A program made the translations under genes and the position numbers. From positions 1 through 64,000 of the forward strand of contig CAIYLW010000032.1 in the NCBI GenBank assembly GCA_903927185.1: 64,000 bases of DNA. The letters run 5' to 3'. The stretch's first letter is position 1. Each line of letters begins with the position of its first letter. Below, one piece after another: positions 28,927 through 38,283 of this stretch. The notes beneath the pieces were generated by a model. The model searched no databases, had not been told where the DNA came from, and saw nothing but the letters and a program-made list of their open reading frames with translations. Source of the DNA: an uncultured Bacteroidota bacterium (lineage in GTDB: Bacteria; Bacteroidota; Bacteroidia; Chitinophagales; Chitinophagaceae).

Positions 28927-29898
28927 ATGCAACAACAAACAATGGCCACTACCATGATGCCCAATAATGCACACAAAGACATTCCAGGAAACCCTTCAAC
29001 AGCAAAAAGTAGTGCAGAAAAATTGAATGATCGATCCAATGGAAAACCTTTAAGAGTTTTAAGTGAAGAAGATTGGAAATTTTGGATTCATAATGGATAT
29101 ATCGTTATTAAAAATGCTGTACCCCGTGAACAAGCATTAGAAACAGCAGCTTTTCTTTGGGAATTTGATGATAAAGATCCAAATGATATTAATACCTGGT
29201 ACACTGATGCGAGAGCGGAAATGAAAATGAAAGAATTAGCTAATACTGGGATGGTTGAATGTTATAATAATCAACATCTTTGGAATAACAGACAGATGCA
29301 AAAAGTATATGATGCATTTGTAGATATCTGGGGAACTGAAAAGTTATGGGTAACTATTGATCGCGCAAATTTAAATTTTCCGATTAAACCTGGCTTTGAA
29401 TACAAAGCGTTTATTCATTGGGATTATGATCCTGAAACCAAGCCTGTGAATGTGCAAGGAGTTTTAGCTTTAGCAGATCAAAATGATGAAAATATGGGAG
29501 GATTTCAGTGTATTCCTGAATTGTATAGAAATTATGATACCTGGAAATTAACCCAGCCCGAAGATCGTGATCGATTCAAGCCTGATACAACTGGATTTAC
29601 TCCAACAAAAGTAAAATTAGAGGCTGGCGATTTGCTAATATTTAATAGTACTGAACCACATGGTATTCGTGCAAATAACAGTGGGGACAAAGTTAGAATT
29701 GCACAATATATCTCCATGATGCCTGCTGAAGAAGACAATGAAGCGTTACGTCAGTGGAGAATCAATTCCTGGAAAGATAGAATTGCACCAGAAGGATACG
29801 CATTTCCAGGAGATCCAAGAAACTGGGAACAGACAAAATATACGACTGCTGAATTGAATGGGCTTGGAAAGAAATTATTAGGATTGGACAATTGGTAA
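28927..29898 (+). CDS. phytanoyl-CoA dioxygenase (PhyH) family protein
   Basis: A non-heme Fe(II)/2-oxoglutarate oxygenase of 323 aa from the ATG at 28927; a frame to 28903 would add eight residues. The double-stranded beta helix has HWDYDPETKP (His-x-Asp facial triad half), the distal histidine in STEPHGIRAN, and the 2-oxoglutarate arginine soon after in DKVRIAQY. Substrate unknown; family members hydroxylate lipids, amino acids or secondary metabolites. It is divergent from the cupin AraC gene and is followed by a long hairpin. Confidence 0.88.
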   Translation: MQQQTMATTMMPNNAHKDIPGNPSTAKSSAEKLNDRSNGKPLRVLSEEDWKFWIHNGYIVIKNAVPREQALETAAFLWEFDDKDPNDINTWYTDARAEMKMKELANTGMVECYNNQHLWNNRQMQKVYDAFVDIWGTEKLWVTIDRANLNFPIKPGFEYKAFIHWDYDPETKPVNVQGVLALADQNDENMGGFQCIPELYRNYDTWKLTQPEDRDRFKPDTTGFTPTKVKLEAGDLLIFNSTEPHGIRANNSGDKVRIAQYISMMPAEEDNEALRQWRINSWKDRIAPEGYAFPGDPRNWEQTKYTTAELNGLGKKLLGLDNW

Positions 29899-29984
29899 AC
29901 TAGTTTCTAAGTCTTTAAATGATTTTTGCATTAAACTCATAATGAATAATTTTCTTTTATAATAACCAAATTAGTACTCACAAA

Positions 29985-30023
29985 TAACAACGAAAGCCAT
30001 CAATTTGATGGCTTTCGTTGTTA
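29985..30023. terminator. long bidirectional hairpin between convergent genes
   Basis: An 18-base-pair perfect stem (29985-30002 with 30006-30023) and a three-base loop. It lies between the PhyH stop at 29898 and the isomerase-like stop at 30061 and probably terminates both. Confidence 0.8.
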
Positions 30024-30060
30024 TAAACAGAATAATAAATTAAAAAACTTTTAAATTCTA

Positions 30061-30921
30061 TTAATAATTCTTTTTTGAAAGATTAGCAACACTTGTTTTT
30101 AAACTTTCAAACATATCGCCCTTACTAGTATCTTGTTCAACAAACCAATGTTTTAAACCAGCTTTCTTTCTTGCTGCAAATATTCTGTCAAAATCAATTA
30201 CACCGTTACCAAACTCAGTAATCTCACCAGCGCCTGCTGTCATATCTTTCACATGCCATAATTCAAAACGGCCAGGATATTTTTCGAAATACTTAATAGG
30301 ATCTTGACCTGCTTTTGATGTCCAATAAAGATCCATTTCCATTTTCACTAAATCACTCGAAGTCTTTGTAAGAATGTGATCATATACCAATGTGTCTTCA
30401 AATTTTTGAAATTCGAAATCGTGATTGTGATAAGCAAATTGAATCCCTGCAGCTTTAGTTACTGAACCTGATTTGTCTAATAATGATGGTAAAGCTTTAT
30501 AATTTTCTGTTGTACGTTCATTAGGAAAAAGGTAAGAACATGCCATATATTTTGCACCAATAGCATGTAAGTCTTCAACAGACTTTTCCCAATTGTCGGT
30601 TAGAGTCCCTTTTCCTTTCATTGCAAAACCCGTGGTATGATGCGAACTGAAAACAGAAATACCCGTTTTATTTAAAATCGATTTGAATTCAGATGTTGAT
30701 TTTCCAAAGAATGTTCCATTATAACCAAAGAGCTCAATATTGTCAAATCCTAAAGAAGCTAATTTTTCTAATGCTCCCTCAAGGTTTTTTGAAACAGCAT
30801 CTCTAACAGAATATAGTTGAACTCCGAGAGATTTTCTTTTGCTAAAATCAGCAAAAAGTTGATTGGTATATAAACCTGCAGCTCCAAGCGTAACGCTTTG
30901 TAAAAAATGTCTTCTTTTCAT
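30061..30921 (-). CDS. exported xylose-isomerase-like TIM barrel protein (sugar phosphate isomerase/epimerase family)
   Basis: A 286-residue AP-endonuclease-2/xylose isomerase-like barrel. The N-terminus MKRRHFLQSVTLGAAGL is a twin-arginine signal, so the folded protein is exported. Later motifs are FAYHNHDFEF, MEMDLYW and LWHVKDM, the usual metal-binding histidine, glutamate and aspartate segments. Exported members of this family occur in Bacteroidota with DUF1080 and Gfo/Idh proteins and act on oxidised sugars such as 3-ketosugars; both types are present in this window but not beside it. The GTCA-N3-TGAC element lies 88 bases upstream. Confidence 0.88.
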   Translation of the reverse strand: MKRRHFLQSVTLGAAGLYTNQLFADFSKRKSLGVQLYSVRDAVSKNLEGALEKLASLGFDNIELFGYNGTFFGKSTSEFKSILNKTGISVFSSHHTTGFAMKGKGTLTDNWEKSVEDLHAIGAKYMACSYLFPNERTTENYKALPSLLDKSGSVTKAAGIQFAYHNHDFEFQKFEDTLVYDHILTKTSSDLVKMEMDLYWTSKAGQDPIKYFEKYPGRFELWHVKDMTAGAGEITEFGNGVIDFDRIFAARKKAGLKHWFVEQDTSKGDMFESLKTSVANLSKKNY

Positions 30922-31008
30922 AATTTAAAATTGATTATTTGTTTAGCAATCGTAATTAGTATTATTTCTAATGATGAAATAATACGGCAATCAAATTAAT
31001 CATTTAAT

Positions 31009-31026
31009 GCGTCAGTATGACACAAA
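31009..31026. promoter_or_regulatory. second GTCA-N3-TGAC element
   Basis: GCGTCAGTATGACACAAA differs from the element at 20816 by one central base. It is upstream of the exported isomerase-like gene (start 30921). A shared regulator of the two genes would explain it. Confidence 0.35.
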
Positions 31027-31090
31027 GTTCAACTTTTATTTTAAAATGTTGCTGCTCCAGGAACAATAATTATGATCCTTATCTAATTCA

Positions 31091-31129
31091 AAACCACATT
31101 GGGGGTATAATTAGTTCCCAATGTGGTTT
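31091..31129 (-). terminator. hairpin downstream of the DinB gene
   Basis: A 13-base-pair perfect stem (31091-31103 with 31117-31129) lies past the DinB stop at 31174 and ahead of the isomerase-like gene; likely terminates DinB. Confidence 0.75.
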
Positions 31130-31173
31130 GACTTTGCTGTTCTAAACTTTATAGTACAATTTTATGTGAAATG

Positions 31174-31704
31174 CTAAAACAGTTTTTCTTGAGGCGGCTT
31201 AGCTCCTGCTAAACGAATGTACACAGTTGTTTGTCCTCTGTGATGTGTCTGATGTTCAAAACACTTATTAAATGCCATAACTTTTGTCATTTCGAAACTG
31301 CCAAATAATTTCACCGTTTCGTTTAATTGTTCTGGGCTTGTATTCTTAATACTTTCTATAACAAAGTCATATCCCAACATGACGATTTTGGTTACATTTT
31401 CTTTCGATTTATCGGCGGTTTTCTCTGCTTCACCCATTCCAAATGGACTCTTGGCTCCTGTTACAGTTGATGAAAATGAATAATTGGCATCCGTTAAATG
31501 CAACAACTGTTCAGCAAATGAGCGCATTTCAGGAGTGGGTTTTAAATTATACTTGTCTTCAGGCATGGCATCTAAATACTCTTTCGTATAAATTTTAGCT
31601 CTTTCCCATTCTTTGATCATTACATCTTTTGAATTTTGAGCATGAATGATTTGAAAGGAAGATAGTAAAGTGAATAAAACAAAGAAAAATTTAAACTTTT
31701 TCAT
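31174..31704 (-). CDS. exported DinB-family protein
   Basis: A DinB/DUF664-type four-helix bundle of 176 aa with a signal peptide (residues 1-22, ending HAQ). The motif region QLLHLTDANYSF and the metal-ligand triad HxxHHRGQT (FEHQTHHRGQTTVYIRLAG) are typical. In the family these histidines bind divalent metal and may support thiol transfer. An export signal on a DinB protein is common in Bacteroidota. No partner gene is next to it; a 365-base gap separates it from the divergent DUF4242 gene. Confidence 0.85.
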   Translation of the reverse strand: MKKFKFFFVLFTLLSSFQIIHAQNSKDVMIKEWERAKIYTKEYLDAMPEDKYNLKPTPEMRSFAEQLLHLTDANYSFSSTVTGAKSPFGMGEAEKTADKSKENVTKIVMLGYDFVIESIKNTSPEQLNETVKLFGSFEMTKVMAFNKCFEHQTHHRGQTTVYIRLAGAKPPQEKLF

Positions 31705-32069
31705 TTTAATTAATTTTATTTTAAAAATTGGTTTGTGGGAATAATCTATTCGAATTCAAAATGGCGAATATTAAGTTACAAGAATTATTGGTATTAAGAA
31801 AGCCCAATTAAAAAACAAGAGATTTCTACTTGATTTTTGTTTAATAAATGCAATTGCTAAAAGATATTTATTTTTTTCCCTTAATACGATCAACCCTTGA
31901 TTTTGTATTGATAATCAAACTCTTATTATTTTATTTTAATAATGTCTATTTAGAATTCATCAGATTTTAAATTTTTAATAAAATTAAAATTTGAAAAAAC
32001 AATTATAATGATTATTTTAAATATCAAATCTGTCTTAAAATCTTTTTTTTAAAATGCAAATTAAAAATT
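31705..32069. other. 365-base intergenic region, divergent promoters
   Basis: A very AT-rich stretch between the DinB and DUF4242 genes. It must hold two divergent promoters. I see a short palindrome TTGATAATCAA at 31908-31918 and an imperfect AT-only repeat near 31972-31996, but no gene, RNA or strong hairpin. Confidence 0.6.
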
Positions 32070-32342
32070 ATGCCTAAGTATGTTATTGAAAGAGAAATTC
32101 CAGGAGCTGGAAAATTAACAGGAGAGCAATTAAAAAGTATTTCACAAACTTCTTGTGGTGTATTAAGTAACATGGGTCCACAGATTCAATGGTTACAAAG
32201 CTATGTAACAGGCGATAAAATTTATTGTGTATATATCGCATCTAATGAAGCTATGGTTAGAGAACATGCATCGCAGGGAGGGTTCCCCGCAAATTCAGTA
32301 AGTGAGGTTATAAATATTATTGATCCAACAACTGCTGAGTAA
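32070..32342 (+). CDS. DUF4242 family protein, 90 aa
   Basis: A small cytoplasmic ferredoxin-fold protein, MPKYVIEREIPGAGKLT at the start, with LSNMGPQIQWLQSYVTGDK and REHASQGGFPANSV, which are the family signatures. The histidine in REHA and the conserved cysteine in QTSCGVL fit metal-binding members such as nickel-responsive SCO4226. Function in this organism unknown. It stands alone and is followed by a hairpin. Confidence 0.85.
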   Translation: MPKYVIEREIPGAGKLTGEQLKSISQTSCGVLSNMGPQIQWLQSYVTGDKIYCVYIASNEAMVREHASQGGFPANSVSEVINIIDPTTAE

Positions 32343-32350
32343 ATATTTGA

Positions 32351-32392
32351 ATTTGAGGAGGATCTTAAGAAATCATAAAATCCTCCTCAAAT
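32351..32392. terminator. hairpin between DUF4242 and Bcr/CflA genes
   Basis: A 12-base-pair perfect stem (32351-32362 with 32381-32392) lies between convergent stops at 32342 and 32412. Confidence 0.7.
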
Positions 32393-32411
32393 TTATAAAT
32401 CATGTTACTAG

Positions 32412-33662
32412 TTAAAGCGTATTAATCATATCTAAGTCCTCTTCTTCCACAAGTATTTTACTTGCTCTATTGATTACTATTTTTCGTCCAACAGTATATA
32501 GTAAAGAAGCAGACAGAGAACAACCTGCCATTACACCAGTCATTGGCAATGCTGTTCCATCTTGCAAAACACTTACAACAGCAGACATCAATGCTCCTAT
32601 GCTCATTTGAATAAAGCCCATCAATGCAGAGGCACTTCCAGCATTATGACCAAAGGGTGCCATGGAAAGAGCTGATGCATTCGGAAAAATACAACCTTGA
32701 CAACACAAAAAGAAAAATATTAGTATTATAGTTAAGTACAATTCGTGTAACCCAAGTAGTGATGTAGAAACTAATAATATACCAATGGTACTCTGTATAT
32801 AAATGGAAGCACGAATAATTTTTTCTGAGCGATACTTTTTTAATAATAAATTATTGAGCTGACTAGCACTGATAAGTCCGGCTGCAATAGTTGCAAAAAT
32901 CCAACCATAATATTGCTCACTTACTTTAAATAGTACCATAAACACATATGGTGAGCCGCTGATATATGCATAGAGACCCGCATATGCAACCGCACCTGTA
33001 AAAGTATAAATCCCAAATTGCGGGTGCTTAATAATGGTGATATAACTTTGAATAATTGAACTGGGCCTTAATGAATAATTGGGATCAGGCTTTTTGCTTT
33101 CTGGTAAAATAAAATACACAGATACAAGTATTAATGAGATAACTACTATTAGCATACCAAAAATATAACGCCAACCAAAATAAGCTGTTATATAACCACC
33201 TAATGTTGGTGCGATAATCGGGGAAACTGCAACAACCAGCATCAAAGTTGAAAATATTTTTGCATTGTCTTTCACTTCAAATAAGTCACGAACCATTGCA
33301 CGTGAAGCTACCATCCCTACGCAACCCCCTAAAGCTTGAAAGAGTCTAAATAGAATTAATCCATTAACCGATAAAGTAGTTGCACAACCAATGGCAGCGA
33401 TGGCATAAATTATCAATCCAAAATACAAAGGTTTTTTTCTTCCAAAACGTTCTAAGAGTGGCCCGTATATTAATTGTCCAATTGAGATCCCAATAAAAAA
33501 AGAAGAAAGAGATAACATCACTGAAGCGATCGATGTGTTTAATCCTTTTGCAATATCAGGGAATGCAGGGAGGTACATATCAATTGATAACGGACCAATT
33601 GCTGTTAGTAATCCTAAAATAAGTATGACGTATAACTGCTTCTGTGATTTGTTTTGAATCAT
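32412..33662 (-). CDS. Bcr/CflA-type multidrug MFS efflux transporter
   Basis: An inner-membrane 12-helix proton antiporter of 416 aa. It has DMYLPAFPDIA in helix 1, the motif A loop QLIYGPLLERFGRKKPL, ALGGCVGMVASRAMVRDL and VSPIIAPTLGGYI (motif C-like), which are the Bcr/CflA signatures. Bicyclomycin- or chloramphenicol-type export is the family role; actual drugs are unknown. It is encoded 28 bases after the DUF3179 gene on the same strand, possibly as an operon. Confidence 0.93.
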   Translation of the reverse strand: MIQNKSQKQLYVILILGLLTAIGPLSIDMYLPAFPDIAKGLNTSIASVMLSLSSFFIGISIGQLIYGPLLERFGRKKPLYFGLIIYAIAAIGCATTLSVNGLILFRLFQALGGCVGMVASRAMVRDLFEVKDNAKIFSTLMLVVAVSPIIAPTLGGYITAYFGWRYIFGMLIVVISLILVSVYFILPESKKPDPNYSLRPSSIIQSYITIIKHPQFGIYTFTGAVAYAGLYAYISGSPYVFMVLFKVSEQYYGWIFATIAAGLISASQLNNLLLKKYRSEKIIRASIYIQSTIGILLVSTSLLGLHELYLTIILIFFFLCCQGCIFPNASALSMAPFGHNAGSASALMGFIQMSIGALMSAVVSVLQDGTALPMTGVMAGCSLSASLLYTVGRKIVINRASKILVEEEDLDMINTL

Positions 33663-33690
33663 TTTTGCTAGATCAACCGCTAAGTTAAAG

Positions 33691-34875
33691 TCATCTTTTC
33701 AGATATCTTTCACTGTTTGGATGAAAAAACTCCCATGAATGAAGGAATTCTTGATAACAATCAATTCTTTCCAAGGAAGTACCTTTTAATTTTCCTTCTA
33801 AACAAAGGCCTTCATAATTCCAAAGGGATTTTGTATTTAGATCAATGATGGTTTCGCCTTTCTTTTCAAAAACTAAGGATGTTTTATTAACACTTCTATT
33901 AAATGATTGAAAAGAAGCGGTATCATTTTCTAATAATATCAGAATTGATAAATTGGGTAAGGAATCTTGTATCATCCTGTCTTTCACCAATAAATTCCAG
34001 TCGTAAGTTCTCGCGTACATATTATTTTGAATTCCTAAAACCCATGACTTTTCTTTCCATGATAAAGAATCTCTTTTTGTTAAGTCGCTTAAAGATTTGC
34101 CTTTATCATAAGCGTCCATTTTCTCAAAATTTTCTTTGAACTTTTCATCAGGTTGTAACACCAAAGAATTCGGATGTTGTCGGAACCAAACATTTAAACT
34201 TAATTGTTCGGATTGTATTTCTTTTAATTGATAACCTTTTAAGGGCCCGGAAATGCACTCCCCAGTTGATTGCCTCCACCAGCTTTTAGTGGTGGCATCT
34301 TCAAACATGGCATTAAAATGATCCATTCCTACTAAACGAAATTCTTCTACTTTACCATTTACAATTGGGCTATATACTCTGCCTGTTCTGCAAACAGTGC
34401 AATAAGTTACCATAATGGGAATCCCATTTATCGAATCTCTTACTTGATGATGGTAACCAATAAGTTGAATAGGATAAGCTTTTGTTACTGCACCCGATGC
34501 AACACCAATTATTAATTTGTTTGTAGGTATTTTGTTTTTTGATATATCACCGAAATAGGTATTTGTTGGCTGATAAAACATTTTATCTGCTTCCATTATA
34601 TAAGTAAATGAATAAAATATGATTAGATAAATAGCCGCGAGATAAATAGTTAGGTGCTTTTCTTTTTTCTGGCCTTTATAGATAAACGAGATAACTGGAT
34701 ATAAAATAAGTAAAAAGCCAATGATTCGAATAGTATTTTTATTTGATCCTAAAAAATAGGCTAATTCAATGCTATTATTTCTTTGACTTCCGGGCATTGG
34801 CATAATCAAATAAACTCTTATACATTCAAAAATGATTAAGAATGCAAACCCACCATATAGTAACAACTTTTTCAT
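33691..34875 (-). CDS. DUF3179-domain membrane protein
   Basis: A 394-residue protein with three N-terminal hydrophobic segments (about 5-22, 45-62 and 76-93) followed by a DUF3179 domain, marked by MVTYCTVCRTGRVYSP and TKSWWRQSTGECISGPLKG. The CTVC pair could bind metal or form a disulfide on the outer face. DUF3179 proteins have no proven function. It lies 28 bases upstream of the Bcr/CflA gene and 55 bases downstream of the next exported protein, so it may belong to a longer minus-strand unit. Confidence 0.88.
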   Translation of the reverse strand: MKKLLLYGGFAFLIIFECIRVYLIMPMPGSQRNNSIELAYFLGSNKNTIRIIGFLLILYPVISFIYKGQKKEKHLTIYLAAIYLIIFYSFTYIMEADKMFYQPTNTYFGDISKNKIPTNKLIIGVASGAVTKAYPIQLIGYHHQVRDSINGIPIMVTYCTVCRTGRVYSPIVNGKVEEFRLVGMDHFNAMFEDATTKSWWRQSTGECISGPLKGYQLKEIQSEQLSLNVWFRQHPNSLVLQPDEKFKENFEKMDAYDKGKSLSDLTKRDSLSWKEKSWVLGIQNNMYARTYDWNLLVKDRMIQDSLPNLSILILLENDTASFQSFNRSVNKTSLVFEKKGETIIDLNTKSLWNYEGLCLEGKLKGTSLERIDCYQEFLHSWEFFHPNSERYLKR

Positions 34876-34930
34876 TTAAATAATTTATAATTCTCTGAAA
34901 AGAAGTGTATAATCAGAAATTCAAAAAAGA

Positions 34931-35917
34931 CTAATGATCAAAACTTACAACCCTAGTTATTTTCCAATTTCCTCGATCATTTTTCCAGATTATTAAAAAC
35001 CTAAAAATGCCAACTTTTAATTCTCCTTTTTCTAAATGTTTGAATCTATATTGCCCATTTTCTATTGCTCCATAATCTTTAATTGGGAATACTTCTAATG
35101 TCTCTTTTATTAGTTCACTTGTAATTTTGTCTCTTTTATTAAAGATCGCTTGAAATTTAGCACTTACAGTTTCAAGGTTAAGTAGGCCTCCATTATCTTC
35201 ATACCATTCCAAATCTTTGGTAAAATAACTTTTCATTTTTGTAAGATCCTGTTGGTTATAAGCACTGAATAATGAGCTATCAAGTGCTTTAATTTTGTTG
35301 TATAGAACTTTATCTTTTACAACAAGTTTTTGTTCGTTCTTATATTCAATTTTTTGTGGGTTCTGTAATTCGGTTTTTGGATCGACCCTAGGTTGATTTT
35401 TTTGTTGGTTAGTAAAACGGTATTCGTTCCGGTTAATCCAATTGGTTGTCCCTTTAAATTTCACATCCTTTCTGATGATCAAAGAATTTCCTTCAAGTTG
35501 GTATTTGTTTCTTATTGTAGCTTGCTTTTTATCATTACCATCCACATCGTTAAACTCAGTTGTTAAAGTAAAGTCTCTTGAATTGAATTTTATAAAACGT
35601 ACCACTTTTCCCTTACCAAAATATTTGCCAGATTGTTTAGTATAGGTTGTATCTGTTGAATTTGAATTTTCTTCATTTGGATAAGAATAAGCTCGGATAT
35701 ATCCAGTTTTGTTACTTGTAAAACTGATATCAATTTCAGCAGGTATGGTAACTAATTTGGCACTTGAATAATCTAAATACGTTAATGTGCCTTTCCAATG
35801 ACCTTTTGAACTAGCTAAAGTTGAAAGTAGAAAATTTACATTTTTGGTTTGAGCTATTAAAAATTGAGTGCTTATTAAAAAAAGTATACAAAATTGTAAT
35901 GCTATCTTTTTCTTCAT
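34931..35917 (-). CDS. exported protein with C-terminal NTF2-like (DUF4440) domain, 328 aa
   Basis: A signal peptide (residues 1-22, ending FLIAQ) precedes a beta-rich N-terminal domain (about 30-170) of lipocalin-like character and a C-terminal SnoaL/DUF4440-type domain (about 205-328) with SLFSAYNQQDLTKMKSYFT and LEWYEDNGG. The NTF2-like domain often binds small hydrophobic ligands. No catalytic residues can be named. Likely periplasmic. Confidence 0.78.
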   Translation of the reverse strand: MKKKIALQFCILFLISTQFLIAQTKNVNFLLSTLASSKGHWKGTLTYLDYSSAKLVTIPAEIDISFTSNKTGYIRAYSYPNEENSNSTDTTYTKQSGKYFGKGKVVRFIKFNSRDFTLTTEFNDVDGNDKKQATIRNKYQLEGNSLIIRKDVKFKGTTNWINRNEYRFTNQQKNQPRVDPKTELQNPQKIEYKNEQKLVVKDKVLYNKIKALDSSLFSAYNQQDLTKMKSYFTKDLEWYEDNGGLLNLETVSAKFQAIFNKRDKITSELIKETLEVFPIKDYGAIENGQYRFKHLEKGELKVGIFRFLIIWKNDRGNWKITRVVSFDH

Positions 35918-35975
35918 AATTTTTGTTTATTGCAAATTTAAAATATTGTATATTATTTTTAATCCGATGAGTCTT

Positions 35976-36806
35976 TTATCTGTATATTTTTTTTATTATC
36001 TTCTCAAGTGATTCTGCAATCATTTCATAGCCTTTATCAGAAGGATGTAAGCCATCGTAAGTTATATCAATTGATTCATTTGGATATGGGTATTCATCAA
36101 CATCGGGATTGAAAGCGAGGTCAATAAAATCAGGATAAGAATAATTTTTATATTCCCCTGTGGCAGAGTCTTTCAATTTTTTGAATCGAACAAGGTGGGA
36201 ATAGTCCATCCCTTTTTTATGAAAAAGATCTACCACTTCAAAATGTTCATGATTGGCTATGCTTATAATTGCATTAGCAAAGTCTTCTAAATGTTGCCCA
36301 TTTTTTGCTTTATATGAACCATATGCATTATTTCTATAGTCATTTATATACACGAAATCAACTCTTTGCATTGGAGTTATTAAAACAATGGTGGCCTTTT
36401 CATTGAGTGCGAGCAATTTATTAATGATTATTCTAAAGGCTCCATAAACTGTAGAATTTCCTGCATTGTTTTCATAATCGGCAAAACTGCCAAGTGGTTT
36501 TGAGCCCCACCAATCATTTGTTCCTAAAAAAATTGAGTAGAGGTCTGCTTTCTGAATTCCTAATTTCTCTATATCAGTGGCTATTTTCACGGCAGTCCAA
36601 CCATTATACCCTTTATTAAAATAATGAATATTTGGAAGTTTCTCTACAACTCTGGTCATATAGCCTTTTGTAATTCTATTTCCAGTTTCATCTGGATGAT
36701 CATTTAGATAAGTGATAGAATCTCCAATAGCCACCCAGGTGATTTCCTTTTTGGTAAAAGAGAATTGCAAAATGAGTAATAACGAAAACAGGAGAATCTT
36801 TTTCAT
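35976..36806 (-). CDS. exported SGNH/GDSL hydrolase
   Basis: A secreted or periplasmic esterase of 276 aa with a short signal peptide (residues 1-18). All four SGNH blocks are visible: the nucleophile in AIGDSITY, the glycine in FNKGYNGWT, GTNDWWG, and the catalytic Asp/His in DGLHPSDKGY near the C-terminus. Family members deacylate lipids, polysaccharides or peptidoglycan. It is divergent from a decayed alpha/beta hydrolase gene, so this locus may once have held two hydrolases. Confidence 0.9.
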   Translation of the reverse strand: MKKILLFSLLLILQFSFTKKEITWVAIGDSITYLNDHPDETGNRITKGYMTRVVEKLPNIHYFNKGYNGWTAVKIATDIEKLGIQKADLYSIFLGTNDWWGSKPLGSFADYENNAGNSTVYGAFRIIINKLLALNEKATIVLITPMQRVDFVYINDYRNNAYGSYKAKNGQHLEDFANAIISIANHEHFEVVDLFHKKGMDYSHLVRFKKLKDSATGEYKNYSYPDFIDLAFNPDVDEYPYPNESIDITYDGLHPSDKGYEMIAESLEKIIKKIYR

Positions 36807-36856
36807 AAACAGCTTTCTTGTTAAATGAAGATATTATTTATAACTTAAATATTCAT

Positions 36857-37189
36857 ATGAGAAAATTGTTTATTTTATTTCTATTATTGACCATTATAGT
36901 AACAACTAAAATAAAGGGCAGAATCTAGTTAATACTTATAGTCAAAATACAAATAAAAAAAGGAATTTAATGGTGTTCAATAGCTCCAGTTAACTAGGGG
37001 CCTATGCATTTCAGTTTTGGCAGAAGTGGTGATAAGTATGAATTGATTGATGCAGATAAAGTGAAAGATTTCTACGATTTTCTTCCAGGTAATAAAAAAG
37101 AATTTTTAATAATGAAAAATCCCTGACATGTAATTATTCCAACTGAAAGTTGGGAGCAAGTAGTTTAATGGTTAAATAAAAATTATTGA
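36857..37189 (+). pseudogene. remnant of an exported alpha/beta hydrolase
   Basis: One reading frame holds a signal-peptide-like start at 36857 (MRKLFILFLLLTIIVTT, stop at 36926) and, after a short degenerate stretch with further stops, a segment from 37004 resembling the C-terminal end of an alpha/beta hydrolase: GDKYELIDADKVKDFYDFLP, then KNP, stop, HVIIPTESWEQVV, stop, WLNKNY and a final stop at 37187-37189. In intact relatives a glycine precedes the catalytic histidine and a glutamate precedes the last Trp, so the internal stops (37124 and 37166) fit single-base changes from GGA and GAA. The central 200 or so residues are missing. Confidence 0.7.
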
Positions 37190-37245
37190 ATTTAATAGGG
37201 GATCATTACAAGCTTTTCCTTAACTTATGATTGCAAACTCCATTT

Positions 37246-38262
37246 ATGAAATATACTTTGTTTCTTGTCTTAAGCATTTTGCTGATTTCAGTTAAAATTA
37301 CCGCTCAGAAATCTGTAATAGCTGCAAATAATTTCATGGCACTTTTAAATGATGGTCAAAGAAAAGAAACTATATTTCCTTTTGATACTGATGAACGATA
37401 CAATTATCATTTTGTACCAATTGAGCGAAAGGGGATTACATTTAATGAAATGAATGAAAATCAAAAGAAGTCAGCTTTTGATTTATTAGAAACTTGTTTA
37501 AGTGAAGAAACCTTTAAAAAAACCAAAGAGATCATGCTATTGGATCAAGTATTGAAAGTACTTGAAATGCGAAAACCAGAAGACCATTTTAGAGATACAG
37601 GAAATTATCATATAACCATATTCGGGATTCCTTCAGATAAAACGATATGGGGCTGGCGATTTGAGGGCCATCATATTTCATTCAATTTTTCTTTTTTGAA
37701 AAAGTCACTTACCTCTGGAACACCTGGATTTCTTGGTTCTAATCCTGGAATTGTGTTAAGTGGAACAAAAAAAGGAACTCAAGTATTGAAGGATGAAACT
37801 GATTTCGGATTTAATTTATTGTGCTCTTTAAATGAAACCCAATTAAAGAAAACAATTATTGATACTATTGCTTTTAAAGATATTATCAGTTTTGATAAGA
37901 GAAGATTAATGCTTGATAATCCTCAAGGCATTTGTTATGCCGACCTTTCAATTGAACAAAAACAATTGATGTTGAAATTAGTTAGTTTATATGTTCATCG
38001 TTATACAAAGCTATTTGCCGAAGACATGCTGAAAGATATTCAAGCAAATGGTCTTGATAAACTTTGGTTTGCATGGGCAGGTGATAGTAAATCAATGATG
38101 GGAAAAGGAACATATTATCGTATTCAAGGTCCAACTGTTTTAATTGAATATGATAATACACAAAACAATGCCAACCATGTTCATTCTGTGATTCGCGACT
38201 TAAAGCATGATTTCGGGGGCGACGAGTTGTTAGAACATTATAAAAACGAACACAAACAATAA
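37246..38262 (+). CDS. exported DUF3500 family protein
   Basis: A 338-residue exported protein (signal peptide residues 1-22 from the ATG at 37246; a TTG at 37231 would add five). Family signatures are ATF-like repeats AANNFMALLNDGQRKETIFPFD, the segment YHITIFGIP, WGWRFEGHHISFNF and the C-terminal FAWAGDSK with NANHVHSVIRDLKHDFG. DUF3500 proteins are of unknown function, and some resemble secreted copper or oxidase partners. The DUF1080 gene follows after 21 bases, so the two probably share a transcript. Confidence 0.88.
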   Translation: MKYTLFLVLSILLISVKITAQKSVIAANNFMALLNDGQRKETIFPFDTDERYNYHFVPIERKGITFNEMNENQKKSAFDLLETCLSEETFKKTKEIMLLDQVLKVLEMRKPEDHFRDTGNYHITIFGIPSDKTIWGWRFEGHHISFNFSFLKKSLTSGTPGFLGSNPGIVLSGTKKGTQVLKDETDFGFNLLCSLNETQLKKTIIDTIAFKDIISFDKRRLMLDNPQGICYADLSIEQKQLMLKLVSLYVHRYTKLFAEDMLKDIQANGLDKLWFAWAGDSKSMMGKGTYYRIQGPTVLIEYDNTQNNANHVHSVIRDLKHDFGGDELLEHYKNEHKQ

Positions 38263-38283
38263 ACTTAAACTCAAATTTATTTT

